Shown here piece by piece: positions 1 to 10,914 of a DNA stretch of 64,000 nucleotides. The translations under genes and the position numbers were made by a program. How positions within the stretch are numbered: the stretch's first letter is position 1; every line of letters begins with the position of its first letter. The notes beneath the pieces are model-generated. The model ran no database searches, was not told where the DNA came from, and saw only the letters and a program-made list of their open reading frames with translations. The DNA is taken from the NCBI GenBank assembly GCA_910591455.2, contig OU342819.1, forward strand, positions 6,574,833-6,638,832. The letters are read 5' to 3'. Origin of the DNA: Pholis gunnellus (lineage: Eukaryota > Chordata > Actinopteri > Perciformes > Pholidae).

Positions 1-207
1 AAAAGTCCATATCTCACATTAACAAACACATCTTACCTGCATTTTAGATGAAAGTCCATCATGTCAACAAAGCTGTAAAGACTGTATTCCCTTCTGGGTC
101 CACATAGATCCCTTGAATGCAACAACTTTATTCCTGGCTGCGCATACAGACTGTTGTGTGTTTTACGTCACCGTCAAATGTTTCTCAGCAGAGTTTCTTC
201 TCTCTTC

Positions 208-210
<3 letters not shown>

Positions 211-272
<62 letters not shown>
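211..272. repeat. (TC)n microsatellite
   Basis: A nearly pure CT/TC dinucleotide run. It sits directly upstream of a candidate splice acceptor at 284-285, so it could act as a very long polypyrimidine tract for the exon called at 286-421. Confidence 0.95.
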
Positions 273-273
<1 letters not shown>

Positions 274-285
274 CTTGTGACTCAG

Positions 286-421
286 ATCAGCTGGGCCTCA
301 TGACTACAGGAATGTGGTTTTTGGTTCACAGCTCTACAAATTCAACCCTAAAGAAATGTTTGATGCTAATGGAGAAAGCTTATTCACACTTTATTTTGAG
401 GTGGGACGTGTGATTTTATGA
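286..421 (+). CDS. Possible terminal coding exon of an unidentified upstream gene (partial)
   Basis: After a long pyrimidine tract and the acceptor ...GACTCAG, a frame starting with the last base of a split codon stays open for 44 codons and ends at TGA 419-421. The peptide begins SAGPHDYRNVVFGSQLYKFN and ends LYFEVGRVIL. Its composition looks protein-like, with mixed hydrophobic, aromatic and charged residues and no low complexity. I do not recognise the family. Any upstream exons would lie outside the window. It could also be a chance open frame next to a microsatellite. No polyadenylation signal is obvious just downstream. The acceptor and open frame are seen; that it is a real exon is inference. 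Confidence 0.3.
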
Positions 422-609
422 CTTAGGCTATAGCCTATATTAAATTGCCATTTTTTGGAGAGTTTCCAGTTTGTTTTAATTGGTATCGTGTTGCTGCTTT
501 ATTGGAACTGTCACACATTAACTAAGGTGTGGATCAATGGGGTCGTATACAAGGGATACAAATTCACACACCTGTGTTTCCTGTATCACACTGCACCATA
601 ATAATGTAT

Positions 610-1245
610 ACTGTACCACTGGATGGTTAAAGTCTCATGTGTAGTTTTGGGAATTCCGCCCCCGTCTGGGTAAAAGTAGTGTGTGTATTTAGCGTAGTAC
701 TCCTTTGGTAATCAAAGAACACTACCAGGAATTACTAGAAACCCATCGATCAACTGAAATTAGTAACAGTTTTTTAAAATCCATTTATCTGATCTGCCAC
801 ATCAGCGGAAAGAACTGTTGTATACATAAAGTATACGGTTCATCAGATGTGAAATATTATGGCAAGGTATCTTATTTTGTTTATGTATCATGTACATTCA
901 TATTTTTTAATTCAAATGTAACAACAAACATTCAACCATCATTCAGCAGATGCATTTGGTACAATAATGTGCATAAACAATTCATATAAAATAGGCAATA
1001 ACAATTTTGTAAATAGGCAATAATAATTTTGTATAACTAAAATTAGAAAGAAAAAAATATATATACACATAACTATATATGTAGTCCTGTAACCGCCCTT
1101 CTTGGTATCTCTTTTTTTAAATGTAATGCCGTGGTATCTCAAACTGAGGGGAGCATCCGCCTTTACCTCTCTGTCCGTTTTTTGTTTTTTGTGAATTTAT
1201 TTCTAAACTCATCATCTATACCGATATTATAACGGTTCTGATTCT
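610..1245 (+). pseudogene. Remnant copy of the neu1 promoter/5' flank
   Basis: This block repeats the sequence just upstream of neu1 (about 2150-2830). Shared landmarks in the same order include TTTAGCGTAGTACTCCTTTG, GGTAATCAAAGAAC, CATTCAACCATCATTCAGCA, the CTGAGGGGAGCAT box and ACCGATATTAT in the 5' UTR. It has many substitutions and small indels. No neu1 coding exon follows; the sequence passes straight into a copy of the neu1 3' flank. It is best read as the 5' half of a collapsed tandem duplicate. Confidence 0.7.
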
Positions 1246-1251
1246 GATTCT

Positions 1252-1590
1252 GACATTGAAAATATTTTGTGAGTTTCCTGTTCTTACACAAATGAAGATG
1301 TGGACCAGCCAGGGACTTAAATCACCTCATACAGTACAATAATACCACACTAAAGTATCACATCACAGTCTTCCACGAGGAAAAAGAATAATGACTTTCA
1401 GTTGTTCACCTCACAAACAGATTCACTGTGTATTTGACGCTGGTGTGAAATAATTCCTATTTTCTCAGATAATATAGTTTCATACTGAAGTAGGCTGCTT
1501 TAAAATGTTTTATGGGTCTGTACTTGTAATTATAAGTATTGCTTTTATTAAGCGCTGAGTGTGCCATGAATATATGCAGACCAAAATTGG
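1252..1590 (+). pseudogene. Remnant copy of the neu1 3' flank
   Basis: From AATATTTTGTGAGTTTCCTG through ACTTAAATCA, ACCACACTAAAGTATCACAT, TGACTTTCAGTTGTTCACCT and AAGCGCTGAGTGTGCCATGA, this block closely matches the downstream flank of intact neu1 at about 8500-8840. It follows the promoter remnant with essentially no intervening sequence. Compared with the intact locus, about 5.5 kb of gene body is missing at this junction. Confidence 0.75.
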
Positions 1591-1689
1591 TTCTGCCTTT
1601 TTAAAACCAGAAACTGATAGAGAGATGGAGCAGGGACCCCCGACTATGTATATTGTATAACATTGTGTTTTATATTAAACTGGGCCTAG

Positions 1690-2045
1690 TGCCATGTATA
1701 AACATACCTCTTTATTGTGCATTCAATACTAAGCTATTCAAATAATACACAGGTTCATAGATTCATGTTTTTATTTTAAACATGTGAAGGTACAGTGAGT
1801 AGGGTGGCCATGCCACTGCCATTTATAAACATACCTTGTCAACTGATACCAATGCCAATATCAACATTGTCTGTGAATTGCATGATAGTCATGCATACAA
1901 GCTATTCAAATTGATGTTTTCATTTTAAACATAAATGTGGAAACGAAAATGATTGATGGCCTATTAGTGCCACTGCCATGAATAAACATACCTCTTGCAT
2001 ACAATACTGAACTATTAAAATAATGGACAGATTCATGTTTGAAAA
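1690..2045. repeat. Three diverged tandem units, about 125-155 bp each
   Basis: The motif order GCCAYG..ATAAACATACCT, then a ..CTATTCAAAT.. block, then TTCATGTTTTTATTTTAAAC occurs near 1690, 1815 and 1970 with spacing of roughly 125-155 bp. The units have diverged by substitutions and indels. No coding potential is apparent. Confidence 0.55.
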
Positions 2046-2668
2046 AAAAAGAAATTGTCTAATCAACCAAAGATTTCGCAGACCCCCTGCAGTACCTCCG
2101 CGGACCCCCTAGGGGTCGCAGACCCCCTGTTGAAGACCTCTGCTTTCTACTGTAACACTGAATGGTTGTGTAGTTGTGTCGTTTTGGGGAAATTACGTCC
2201 CTGTCTGGATAAAATGTCTATTTAGCGTAGTACTCCTTTGGTAATCAAAGAACCCTACCAGAGAATTCAACACAGATCAAATGAAATTAGTAACTGCTTT
2301 TTTCCCAAATCTGCGTACAGCGTTCATCTTCCATTTATCTGATCTTCCACCTCAGTGGAAAGAAATGTCAAAAACATGAAGTATGTGGTTCATTAGATGT
2401 GAAATATTATCACAAGGTATCTTATTCTTGAATATGTACAATCTTATTTTAATTAATATGTAATAAAAAACATTCAACCATCATTCAGCAGCTGTATATG
2501 TACAGTGATGTGCATACAAACATAATTCATATAAAACAGCAAATTAAAAAATTACATAATTAAAAATATATATAGCTATATATATATATATATATATAAT
2601 TGATACAATTTTGAGTATCAATGAATTCATCTTTTATTTTGGTGCATGGCGGAAAATGAGGAACGATA

Positions 2669-2678
2669 GTCATGTGAC
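2669..2678 (+). promoter_or_regulatory. CLEAR-like E-box GTCATGTGAC upstream of neu1
   Basis: The ten bases differ by one from the TFEB/TFE3 CLEAR consensus GTCACGTGAC. It lies 200 bp before the neu1 start codon and 21 bp upstream of a perfect CLEAR box. Lysosomal genes, NEU1 among them, are known members of the CLEAR network. Function at this site is inferred. Confidence 0.6.
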
Positions 2679-2689
2679 GGCCCTCCTTG

Positions 2690-2699
2690 GTCACGTGAC
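2690..2699 (+). promoter_or_regulatory. Perfect CLEAR element GTCACGTGAC in the neu1 promoter
   Basis: This is an exact palindromic CLEAR motif, 170 bp upstream of the neu1 ATG. TFEB-family factors bind this sequence to activate lysosomal genes during starvation or lysosomal stress, which fits a lysosomal sialidase. The corresponding position in the decayed upstream copy no longer has it. Confidence 0.75.
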
Positions 2700-2868
2700 T
2701 TACTAGCTAGATACCGTGGTATCTTGAGCTGAGGGGAGCATTTCCGCCTCCACCTCTGTCCGCTTTTTTGTTTTGTGGATTTATTTCGAAACTCATCTGT
2801 ACTCTGTAATAACCGATATTATTTCTCAGTCGGAATAAGGAAGACGTTTTCAGGACGTGAATCAAGTC

Positions 2869-5800
2869 ATGGAGACAGGAAGCCGACTTGCTGCACTGTC
2901 GTTACTGCTCTTCCTTTTGTCTTCCTGTGTTTTTGTCAGCCCTGAACAGGTAGGCTACTGTACACAAAGTGTCATAGAAATACGTAACAACACAATCTAG
3001 TTCCCGTGTTGTTGGAACACGAGTTGTAGAAGCTGTCAAAAGTGTTGATTCAGCATTGAAGTCACTGATGTGTCCAGCCTAGGCATGCATTCATTTTTTA
3101 TAGATACTGGAGGAATAAGTATTCAAATGTAAAAGTAGTGATTGTAGTGGCCACACCATGAAATACTGAGCAACGACTAAAAGCTATGCTTTCAAAATGT
3201 AAGTTTAAACTCAAAATAGTAGTCTGCGTTGTATCAGTCAGTGTTATACAACTACTTTACTGCACTATTATTGATGCATAACATGTAACCAGTACTTTAA
3301 TGTTATAACTGATCTAGCTCATTTAAATGCTATATATACACCTTTGGGTAGTAATAACAGCATGAGTTTTGTTTCACATGCAATTTACTTGTGGATTCTT
3401 GACTCATTTTCATGAATGGAGATAAAAGCGTTCCATTTTATATACTGATCTTTCCTGAATTTCAAGTGTGATCACCTGCTGGTGTCACCTGACTGTGCCG
3501 CTCACAGATGTGTCAACTCTTTCACCTTACTCAGCCCCTCTTCCTTTTCTTGTCTCGCCTTTCTTTGCCGTCCAGATTGAACCTCTGCTGTATGAAGAGC
3601 AGCTGTTGTGGGTGAGCGGAGTTATGGGGGAGGTGGACACCTACAGGATCCCCCTGCTCACCTTCACCCCAAAAGGAAGCCTGCTGGCTTTCACAGAGGC
3701 CAGGAAGTCAACATCAAGCGACATAGGAGCAAAGTTCATCGCAATGAGGCGGTCCATGGACAAAGGCAAGGACAACAATGACAGTCATATAAATATATCC
3801 ATCTATATATTATAACAGTAGTTAGAAGTCTACAGGGAATACATAACAGTCAAAAAGGGAGAGAAAAGTACTAAATAATGAATCACTTCCCTTTTCTGTA
3901 ATTTCCTGGTTTCTTTTGGTCAGAACTTTAACAGTCTCATTACGTTATGAAACTTAAGCCATAAACCGTATTTTCATTCGTTACATACGTTTATGTCAAA
4001 ATTATCAGAAAGAAACTATTTCACCAAAACAAACGAGGTCATGTTCTGCTTTTTTTCTAGGCTTTCGGTGAAAAGAGTATTGCAAAACAAGTGGATCTTG
4101 CGATAAGACTTTTTTTGATCAAAATGCTATTTACAACGTCTGTATTGAGCCTTCAAGCTCAACGTAAACTTCCAGGAGCTAAAATACAGTAATTGTGAAG
4201 CTTCCTTAAAAGACTGCAAAGGAAGATGTTTTACTACTAAATGTCTAAACTTACTAAAATTAGAGCTGCTAATCATTTGATACCCAGTTTTTCAAAACTG
4301 TAGCCAATGAGATACGTTACTTTCAGTGCCGATATAGTCACACAATTTATTCAAAACTTTACTTTGAGGGTTATTAACAAAAACTCTACCTCACTCCAAC
4401 TGTTAGAATCAGTGGCAGGAGGTCATTACCTAGATAAAATGCAGTCGAAAATTGTGGAAACTTAAGATTTGAAATCAGAAAATGTCAAGTAAAAAAAGAA
4501 TATGACACTGTGCACAGATTGGATGCCAGCCGCCGGTACTTGACAGTTGTTGGTTCTCCATCTTACCAACATATTTCGGGCAGTAAATAGGTTCAGTATC
4601 CAGCCCTACTCATTGCAACACAGATCTGATTACACAAAATAAGATTAAAGTATTAAAACACACAAAAACATCAAAACAAAAAAGAAAACTGAAAATACAA
4701 CAGGCAAAACGACAGGAACCATGACCGGGTAACCGGACACGTGCAGAAGGATGCTTGACAGGAACACAGCAGACGAACCGAATCAGAGACAAGTGAACAC
4801 AGGGTTTAAATACACTGGGAGGTGTAGTGATTAGCCACAGGTGGATTCAATCAGGGGCGGGGCAGCCAATTACAGTGGAGGGAAAACATACAAATGCAGG
4901 AAGTGAAGTGAACACGGGACACAAGTGGCAGGGAACTTCAAAATAAAACAGGAAACAAACTTAACCGAAACCAAGATCATGACAACAACTGCTTGAGAAT
5001 ACAAACTTTGTCTCTCATATATATATTGATTGCAGTGAAATAAATAGGTTGAAGCACTACCTTCCTGCAAAGTATGCAAGAAGGAATATAAAGAGACTAA
5101 AACCAAATTTCAGGATGAAAACTTGAAAGAAACAGATGTTGGGATGTTTTAGAGGAAAGTTGAATAACCAAAATACTTAAAGGAATGTATTTTTCTTGTA
5201 GAATAAGTAGCAAACATATACAATTTGTTGTAAAAGTAGTCTTGACTTATGTCTGCATCCTCTCCTGTTCCTCCTCCGTCCCTCCAGGAGCCACCTGGTC
5301 CCCGACCTCCTTCATAGTCGATGATGGAGTGACGCCGGATGGCCTGAACCTGGGCTCCGTGGTGGTGGACGAGGAGTTGGGCTCTGTGATTCTGGTCTAC
5401 AGCATCTGCTTCCACCACTATTACTGCAACCCGTCCAGCACCATGATGGTGGAGAGCCAGGACGACGGCCTCAGCTGGAGCCAGCCCAGAAACCTGTCGG
5501 TCCAGCTCGGAGTGAAGAGCTTTAGTCCCGGGCCGGGCTTCGGCATCCAGGTGAGACAGGACGATACTGTATGATGTGGAAAGCTGCTGCTGAGCTGCTT
5601 CCTAATTGTAAAGTGAAATCAAATTGAAGCTAAATTACCTCTGTGCTGTATTAATGTCCCATATTGTGATTATAAGCTATTGACAGGGTGAGTCATTCAT
5701 GTACAGGTGGAGAGATTTTAAAGGCAGAAATCTCTGTGGTGTTGGAGAAACACAAAAACCTTATCTGCTTTTGTTTATCGTTTGCCGAGTCCACATTTTG

Positions 5801-8111
5801 TTTGTGTCTTTGCACTACAGAAGCGCTACAACCCAGCTAAGGGGAGGTTGGTGGTGTGTGGTCATGGGACATTGGAGGCAAACGGGGTTTTCTGCATCCT
5901 GAGTGACGACCACGGACGGAACTGGTACAACGGCGGCGTGCTGAAAAGCATCCCTTACAACCAGAAGAAGAGGGCACAGGACTTCGACCCTGACGAGTGC
6001 CAGGTACGCCTGCTGCTTGTGGATCGCGCCATGCTGGCCTACTTTGACAGCTCACTGTAGGAATCAAGAGGTTGGCTGAAAGGGACACTTAATGTTATCC
6101 TCATCGTCCGTTGCCGGCAATAACAACAGCAACAAAGCATTCAAATATCTTAGAATTAGCAAAGTCTCCACACAGAGTCTCAGTTATCTAGTCACATGCT
6201 CATCAGCAGCAGCCTGCAAAAACATCACAGTGAATTAAAAATTAAATTAACTTTGTTTCCCTTGCTGCTGCCCCAATAGCCTGTTGCGTTTTTGAGCGTC
6301 CTCTCCTTTGTTTTGTATCCTCACCTCATATTGGAGATCTACACAATTGTAAATACATCATATTCTGCTCTAAAAATATAACTTCATGAAAGCTTCAGCC
6401 ATATATATGTTTTTGTCATCAATTGTATTTATGTTATATGAAACACACCAGGAATTATCACCCAACTTTGCAGCTCTACCGACCTTTTTAAGCCTGTTTC
6501 GTTTCTTTGCTTTGGTTTCATGCCCTGCAAATACACTCTATGGTTCAGCCTAAATGCTCTTATCAACCCACTTTCTGGCAGATATTTTATGAATACAAAA
6601 AAACATTATATAATCATATGACTAACCTACTGAACGCTGCCTCTCCAGCACCAAACAGCAGACAAAGTTAGCATCTAGTTGTTGAAGAAAGTCAGAGTTG
6701 GAGGCAAAAAAACAAACAAAGCTAAAAGAAGATGGAGGATCAGACTTCAATTTTGCAGGAATATGACTCTGAGTGCTGATATTGCATTGTTTCTGCTGGA
6801 TGTGTGTCATGTGAGCCATAACAACTTTTAATAGCTCCGTTTATCGGTCAGCTTGCTGTGGAGTTCTTCTGCCCTCTAGTGGCCAAAAGAAACACCGCTG
6901 TGACCTGTATTCTTTAAAACACCTGGCACTTATCTTAGCCATTGTGTGATGTCTTCACTGCAATAACAAGCTGTCCTCATGAATCAAATACCAGTCAATG
7001 AATGTTTTAATAACAGAGCATTTCATCACTGTCAAGCGTAACCCTCTCTGCTCCCCTGCAGCCGGTGGAGATGACGGACGGCAGCATCGTCATCAACGTG
7101 CGGAACCAGAACAGCTACCACTGTAGGTGTCGCATAGTGGTACGCAGCCTGGACGGCGGATTGAGCCTGCCCGTTGAAAATACGTTCTTTGACTACGAGC
7201 TTGTGGATCCTGCAGTAGCAGCCGGAGCTCTGGTGAAAGAGGGAGTGCTCTACTTCACCAACCCCTCCAATGCGCAAAGCAGTAAGAGCCGCTGACACTA
7301 ACAGTCATACTCCCTTCTTCTTCCTGCTGACCTGTGTCACTGCGGCTCAGTGGTGGAAGTAAAAGTAGCGAGGCCATTCTGTTCACATGCTCTGTTACAA
7401 TATAACAATTTCACACCAGTGTAGGATAAAATGATGAAGCGATGACATTTTGGACAGACATGGTGTAAACTGCGACTTGACATGTTGGCAGAGGCATTCA
7501 ACCAGAAAGCACTAGTTCTAGTTTTTACATGCTGTTTGGTTCTGTAATATATAACAATGCATGATATATTAATGTGACTTAATCATGTGTTTTTTTATGC
7601 TAAATATGAATATGTAAAGTAACTTGTAACTATAGCTATCAAATAAATGTAATGTAGTTAAAATACAATATTTGCCTCTGCAATAAAGTGGAGTAGAAGT
7701 ACAGAGTATAGCTTAGAAAGGAAGTAGTCAACCTCAAAGTACCTGAAGTACTTGAGTAAATTTACTACGTTACTTTCCACCACTGCTGCTGCTGCTTTCC
7801 TGCACCCCAAAACAATCAGTTTACTTCAGGTCCTTGTAAAGAAAAAGATCATTAGTACATCATACTAACGTCTTGCCTCATCCCCCTCAGGAATTAACAT
7901 GACCTTACGCTGGTCGCTGACTGATGGTAACTCTTGGGTGAAGAAAGCTGTGCAGATATGGGCGGGTCCCAGCGGCTACTCCTGCATGACATCACTGAAC
8001 AGCGGCTCTGCGGAGGACAGGAAGTACATCTTTGTCATCTACGAGAAGGGCCACATGACAATTATTGAGACCATCTCGTTCGCTAAGATCCACCTGTATG
8101 GTGGCCGGTAG
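2869..8111 (+). CDS. neu1: Lysosomal sialidase-1 (neuraminidase 1), six exons
   Basis: This exo-alpha-sialidase removes terminal sialic acid from glycoproteins and glycolipids in the lysosome, where mammalian NEU1 works in a complex with cathepsin A. Coding exons are 2869-2949, 3576-3765, 5288-5550, 5821-6003, 7062-7281 and 7891-8111; they join in frame to 385 aa (human about 415). Residues 1-24 form a hydrophobic signal peptide. The sialidase YRIP motif (FRIP in human) is at 50-53. Asp boxes are SMDKGATW (87-94), SQDDGLSW (147-154), SDDHGRNW (206-213) and a degenerate SLTDGNSW (321-328). VCGHGTLE, NPDECQ-like DPDECQ, ARNQN-like VRNQN, ELVDPAVAAGA and LRWS match NEU1 rather than NEU2/3/4. Intron 2 uses a GC donor (AAAG|GCAAGG) and the others are GT-AG. 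The start is the first ATG of the exon, followed by a good signal peptide. Confidence 0.95.
4600..5000. repeat. Possible dispersed-element fragment in neu1 intron 2
   Basis: An A-rich, then GC-richer stretch (ACAGGAACCATGACCGGGTA, GGGTTTAAATACACTGGGAG, AACCAAGATCATGACA) is compositionally unlike the surrounding intron and resembles retroelement-derived repeats in fish. I cannot assign a family or firm ends. Confidence 0.25.
7348..7786. repeat. Teleost TGGTGGAA..TTCCACCA interspersed repeat in neu1 intron 5
   Basis: The block starts AGTGGTGGAAGTAAAAGTAG and ends CTTGAGTAAATTTACTACGT followed by TACTTTCCACCACTG. The ends are therefore inverted copies of a 'TGGTGGAAAGTA' terminus. This is a common fish repeat, recognised from memory. 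The inside is AT-rich with no open frame. Confidence 0.6.
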
Positions 8112-8850
8112 AGCATGTGGAAGGAAGGTAAGTTCATTAACATCAACAGGTACGATGCAGGAAAACTCATTACTGTTCGTCTGGCTCCTGTTTTTATTTT
8201 TTCTCCTTGTGTTTGTCTCCCAGATTCCAGATATGTTGGAGCGAAAGGGAAACAGGAAGCTATTCTTTACTCCAATGAATTTCTCAGGAAGAACACAGAC
8301 ATTTTAAACTGGGAAGCTCAGAACAACGAATGAACAGTTGTGTTGGGGCTGTGGTGATCTTAAAATGCAATTTTCTCCTTATTTTCTCTTTTCTTTTCTC
8401 TACAATTACCACACTTGATGAAGGCACAAGTCACATGTCCATTTTCAGTTTCTGGATACGTTACCAAGTGTGTGTTTTTGCTAAAATCTTTGCACATTCA
8501 CAATATTTTGTGAGTTTCCTGTTCTTACACAAATGACGGTATGAACCAGCAAGGGACTTAAATCATGCTGTTTCAAGGCTGAAATCATCACCTCATACAG
8601 TACGATAATACCACACTAAAGTATCACATCACAGTCTTCCACGACGAAGAAAAATAATGACTTTCAGTTGTTCACCTCACAAACAGATTTACTGTATATT
8701 TGACGCTGGTGTGAAATGATTCCTATTTTCTCAGATAATATAGTTTCATACTGAAGTAGGGTGTTTTAAAATGTTTTATGGGTACTTGTAATTATAAGTA
8801 TTGCTTTTATTAAGCGGTGAGTGTGCCATGAATATATGAGTTTTTTTTAT
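8112..8850 (+). other. neu1 3' UTR and flank, with a possible 3'-UTR intron
   Basis: Sixteen bases after the stop codon there is a strong donor (GAAG|GTAAGT, intron from 8128) and a good acceptor TTTGTCTCCCAG ending at 8223, giving a candidate 96-bp intron in the 3' UTR. The region from about 8500 is the part duplicated at 1252-1590. No canonical AATAAA is seen here, so the transcript end is uncertain. Confidence 0.45.
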
Positions 8851-10600
8851 GTGAGTTTTAGTAAAATTATGAATTAGACGTGTGATTGAATGTGAGAATG
8901 AAGAGGTTAGTACATAATGTCGCCAAAGTATCCTCTCTTGCACGTGCAGAATGTCTTCTAATATTCTAATACAGCTCAGCCCCTCAACAATGGAGATTGG
9001 GTAGAGTTTCAGAAACCACAGACTCGTGAGGAGAGTTAAGTTCTGCCTCGGGACGAGAAGCTTGGGGGGAAAAAGGAGAGCGTCTCCACAAGATGTCTGG
9101 GATTGAGCGACTAGTCCAGAAGCTAGTCCTGCTGCTGGAGCCTGATTAAACCTGCTCACTCCACTATGGTTCATACTTATGGTTCATACTTTCTCCCATA
9201 TAGCTTGTGAGCTCACTTAGTTTATAAAGGTTTTCCACCTTCTTACTTCTTTATGGAAGGTCATTATCAGTTAAAACCCATTCGTGCCAAATGTAAATTG
9301 CATACAGTTCCATTATTTACTCATGATTGGTGGAAGTGTCAATGACTCTTAAAAGGTTCTATTGATGAGGGGAATATTTCCTAAAAACCTTTATTTTGCT
9401 ACTAAGATAACCACTTCCTGTCAGCTTCTAGCTTCTTATGTTTTGGTTTCTTTATTCTGAAACCCTTCTGGCAAAACCGGAAGCAGATACAAATCTCGTC
9501 TGAGAGTTAGGCCCAATCCCAATGTCCCCCCTAAGGCCTTAAACCTATGTTAGAGACTGTAAGGGCTGGAAATGGTGTCAGCATTATGCTGCAACATATC
9601 ACGTCACCATGACACTGTTAAAAATATGATGTACATTTGTGGGTATATATTCTATACTTTTTAATCCATAATTTGAACATCTTCCAGGCTCTTTCCTCAC
9701 AAGATGAGACGTGATTGTCAAATTATCTATGAACTTGTTTTGATCAAAACAGCTTCAATGACTAAATTAAATATTTGATGAATGAATAAATACATATTTT
9801 TACGTTTTTATGTTCAAATACAAAATCTGTGTAAATGTAATATGACAGGCTGAACACACGTGCCGTCTTGCTTCCACTGGTTACCGTGTGTACTCTGTAA
9901 AAGGTAAATATGTATTTATTATTAAAGGTTTAAGCTCTCTTTGACATCTCCACACCCATCGGACACACACAGACCTCACTCTAAGTCCAATGTGTTGAGT
10001 TTAATGAGCTTTATCTGAATAGTAACTAGTAACAGCCATCAAATATCCTCTGGCTACAGGCTACTGTTTTCTTTGGCGATGTTTTAAGTACATTGAGGAC
10101 TGAGGAGAACCTGAAACAACGTCCTTCACGTGTCGACATACTTAGATGAAGTGGTGACTCTGTTTGCACTGAGTGTACTAAACCCATCTGTGATATTACA
10201 GGCTGGTTTTGAAGAGTTTCTAGCAGCTAGAAGGAGACACTATATATGTGTGACCTGAGATACCCTCTTCGTTTTGACAACAGTGCTCTCTCTCTCTGTT
10301 GTAGATATATTTCACTGCAGCCTTTGAGTTTGTATTTGCTTGCCAAAATATAAAGTTGATGTTTGTAAAGCATCTTTCATCTTCATTCCTCTCAGTGTAA
10401 TGACGACAGACCAAAGATAGTGGATAAATACAAATGTTGGGTGCAAAAAGTCCACACTTAATACATCCACATTCACGCCACTAGAGTATGAGAAGTGTTA
10501 TATTTACGTTTATTTCAGAGCGTTTTTTTAAATAACATAATTACACAGTCACATAATTAGGTTACTGTAACGCTAATGTTAGAGGTCCCAAACGGCTTCC
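8851..10600. other. Intergenic stretch between neu1 and prrc2a
   Basis: AT-rich sequence with no recognisable gene. The only long open frame is a minus-strand one at 8776-9174 with no recognisable domain. A short direct repeat (TATGGTTCATACTT) occurs near 9165-9190. Confidence 0.5.
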
Positions 10601-10739
10601 ATCTCACGAAGTTACCCAGTAGCCGTTGACGGCTCTTTAGATGACGGATCGAGTCCAGTATTAAAAATAGTTTTCTTCCTTTTCATTTATTTTTGGAAAA
10701 AAAAGAAAAGGAGTGCAAGTAAGCCGAATACCTTCTTTA

Positions 10740-10914
10740 TCGATAGAGTGCTACTCGTAATGTTTGGTGCGATCTACTGCAAAGACCTGGTGTGTTTGAC
10801 TATGCAGGAGGATAACGTTGCTTAGCTAGCTGGGTCACTTGCTAGAAAGCTACGCGATAGCATAGCTAACCTCATTCTGCGATACAACCTCGAGACAAGT
10901 CGGGACAAGACCAG
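10740..10914 (+). other. Candidate 5' untranslated exon/promoter region of prrc2a
   Basis: The region around 10.6-11.4 kb is richer in CpG than its surroundings. A good donor, ACCAG|GTCAGT, ends a possible leader exon at 10914. The first coding exon has its acceptor about 2.9 kb further on (TCCTCCCCAG at about 13830), so at least one upstream non-coding exon is required. The 5' boundary given here is a guess. Confidence 0.3.

Noticed and set aside
117..413. Frame beginning at 117 through the (TC)n tract
   Set aside because: It consists largely of a Ser-Leu repeat from the microsatellite; the plausible coding signal is a different frame starting at 286.
8115..8333. Open frame just after the neu1 stop codon as an extra neu1 exon
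   Set aside because: The upstream frame already ends with the family's normal C terminus (..KIHLYGGR), and the peptide matches nothing in NEU1.
8776..9174. 132-residue minus-strand open frame downstream of neu1
   Set aside because: No domain, signal peptide or splice context; it overlaps the duplicated neu1 3' flank and continues into ordinary intergenic sequence. Probably chance.
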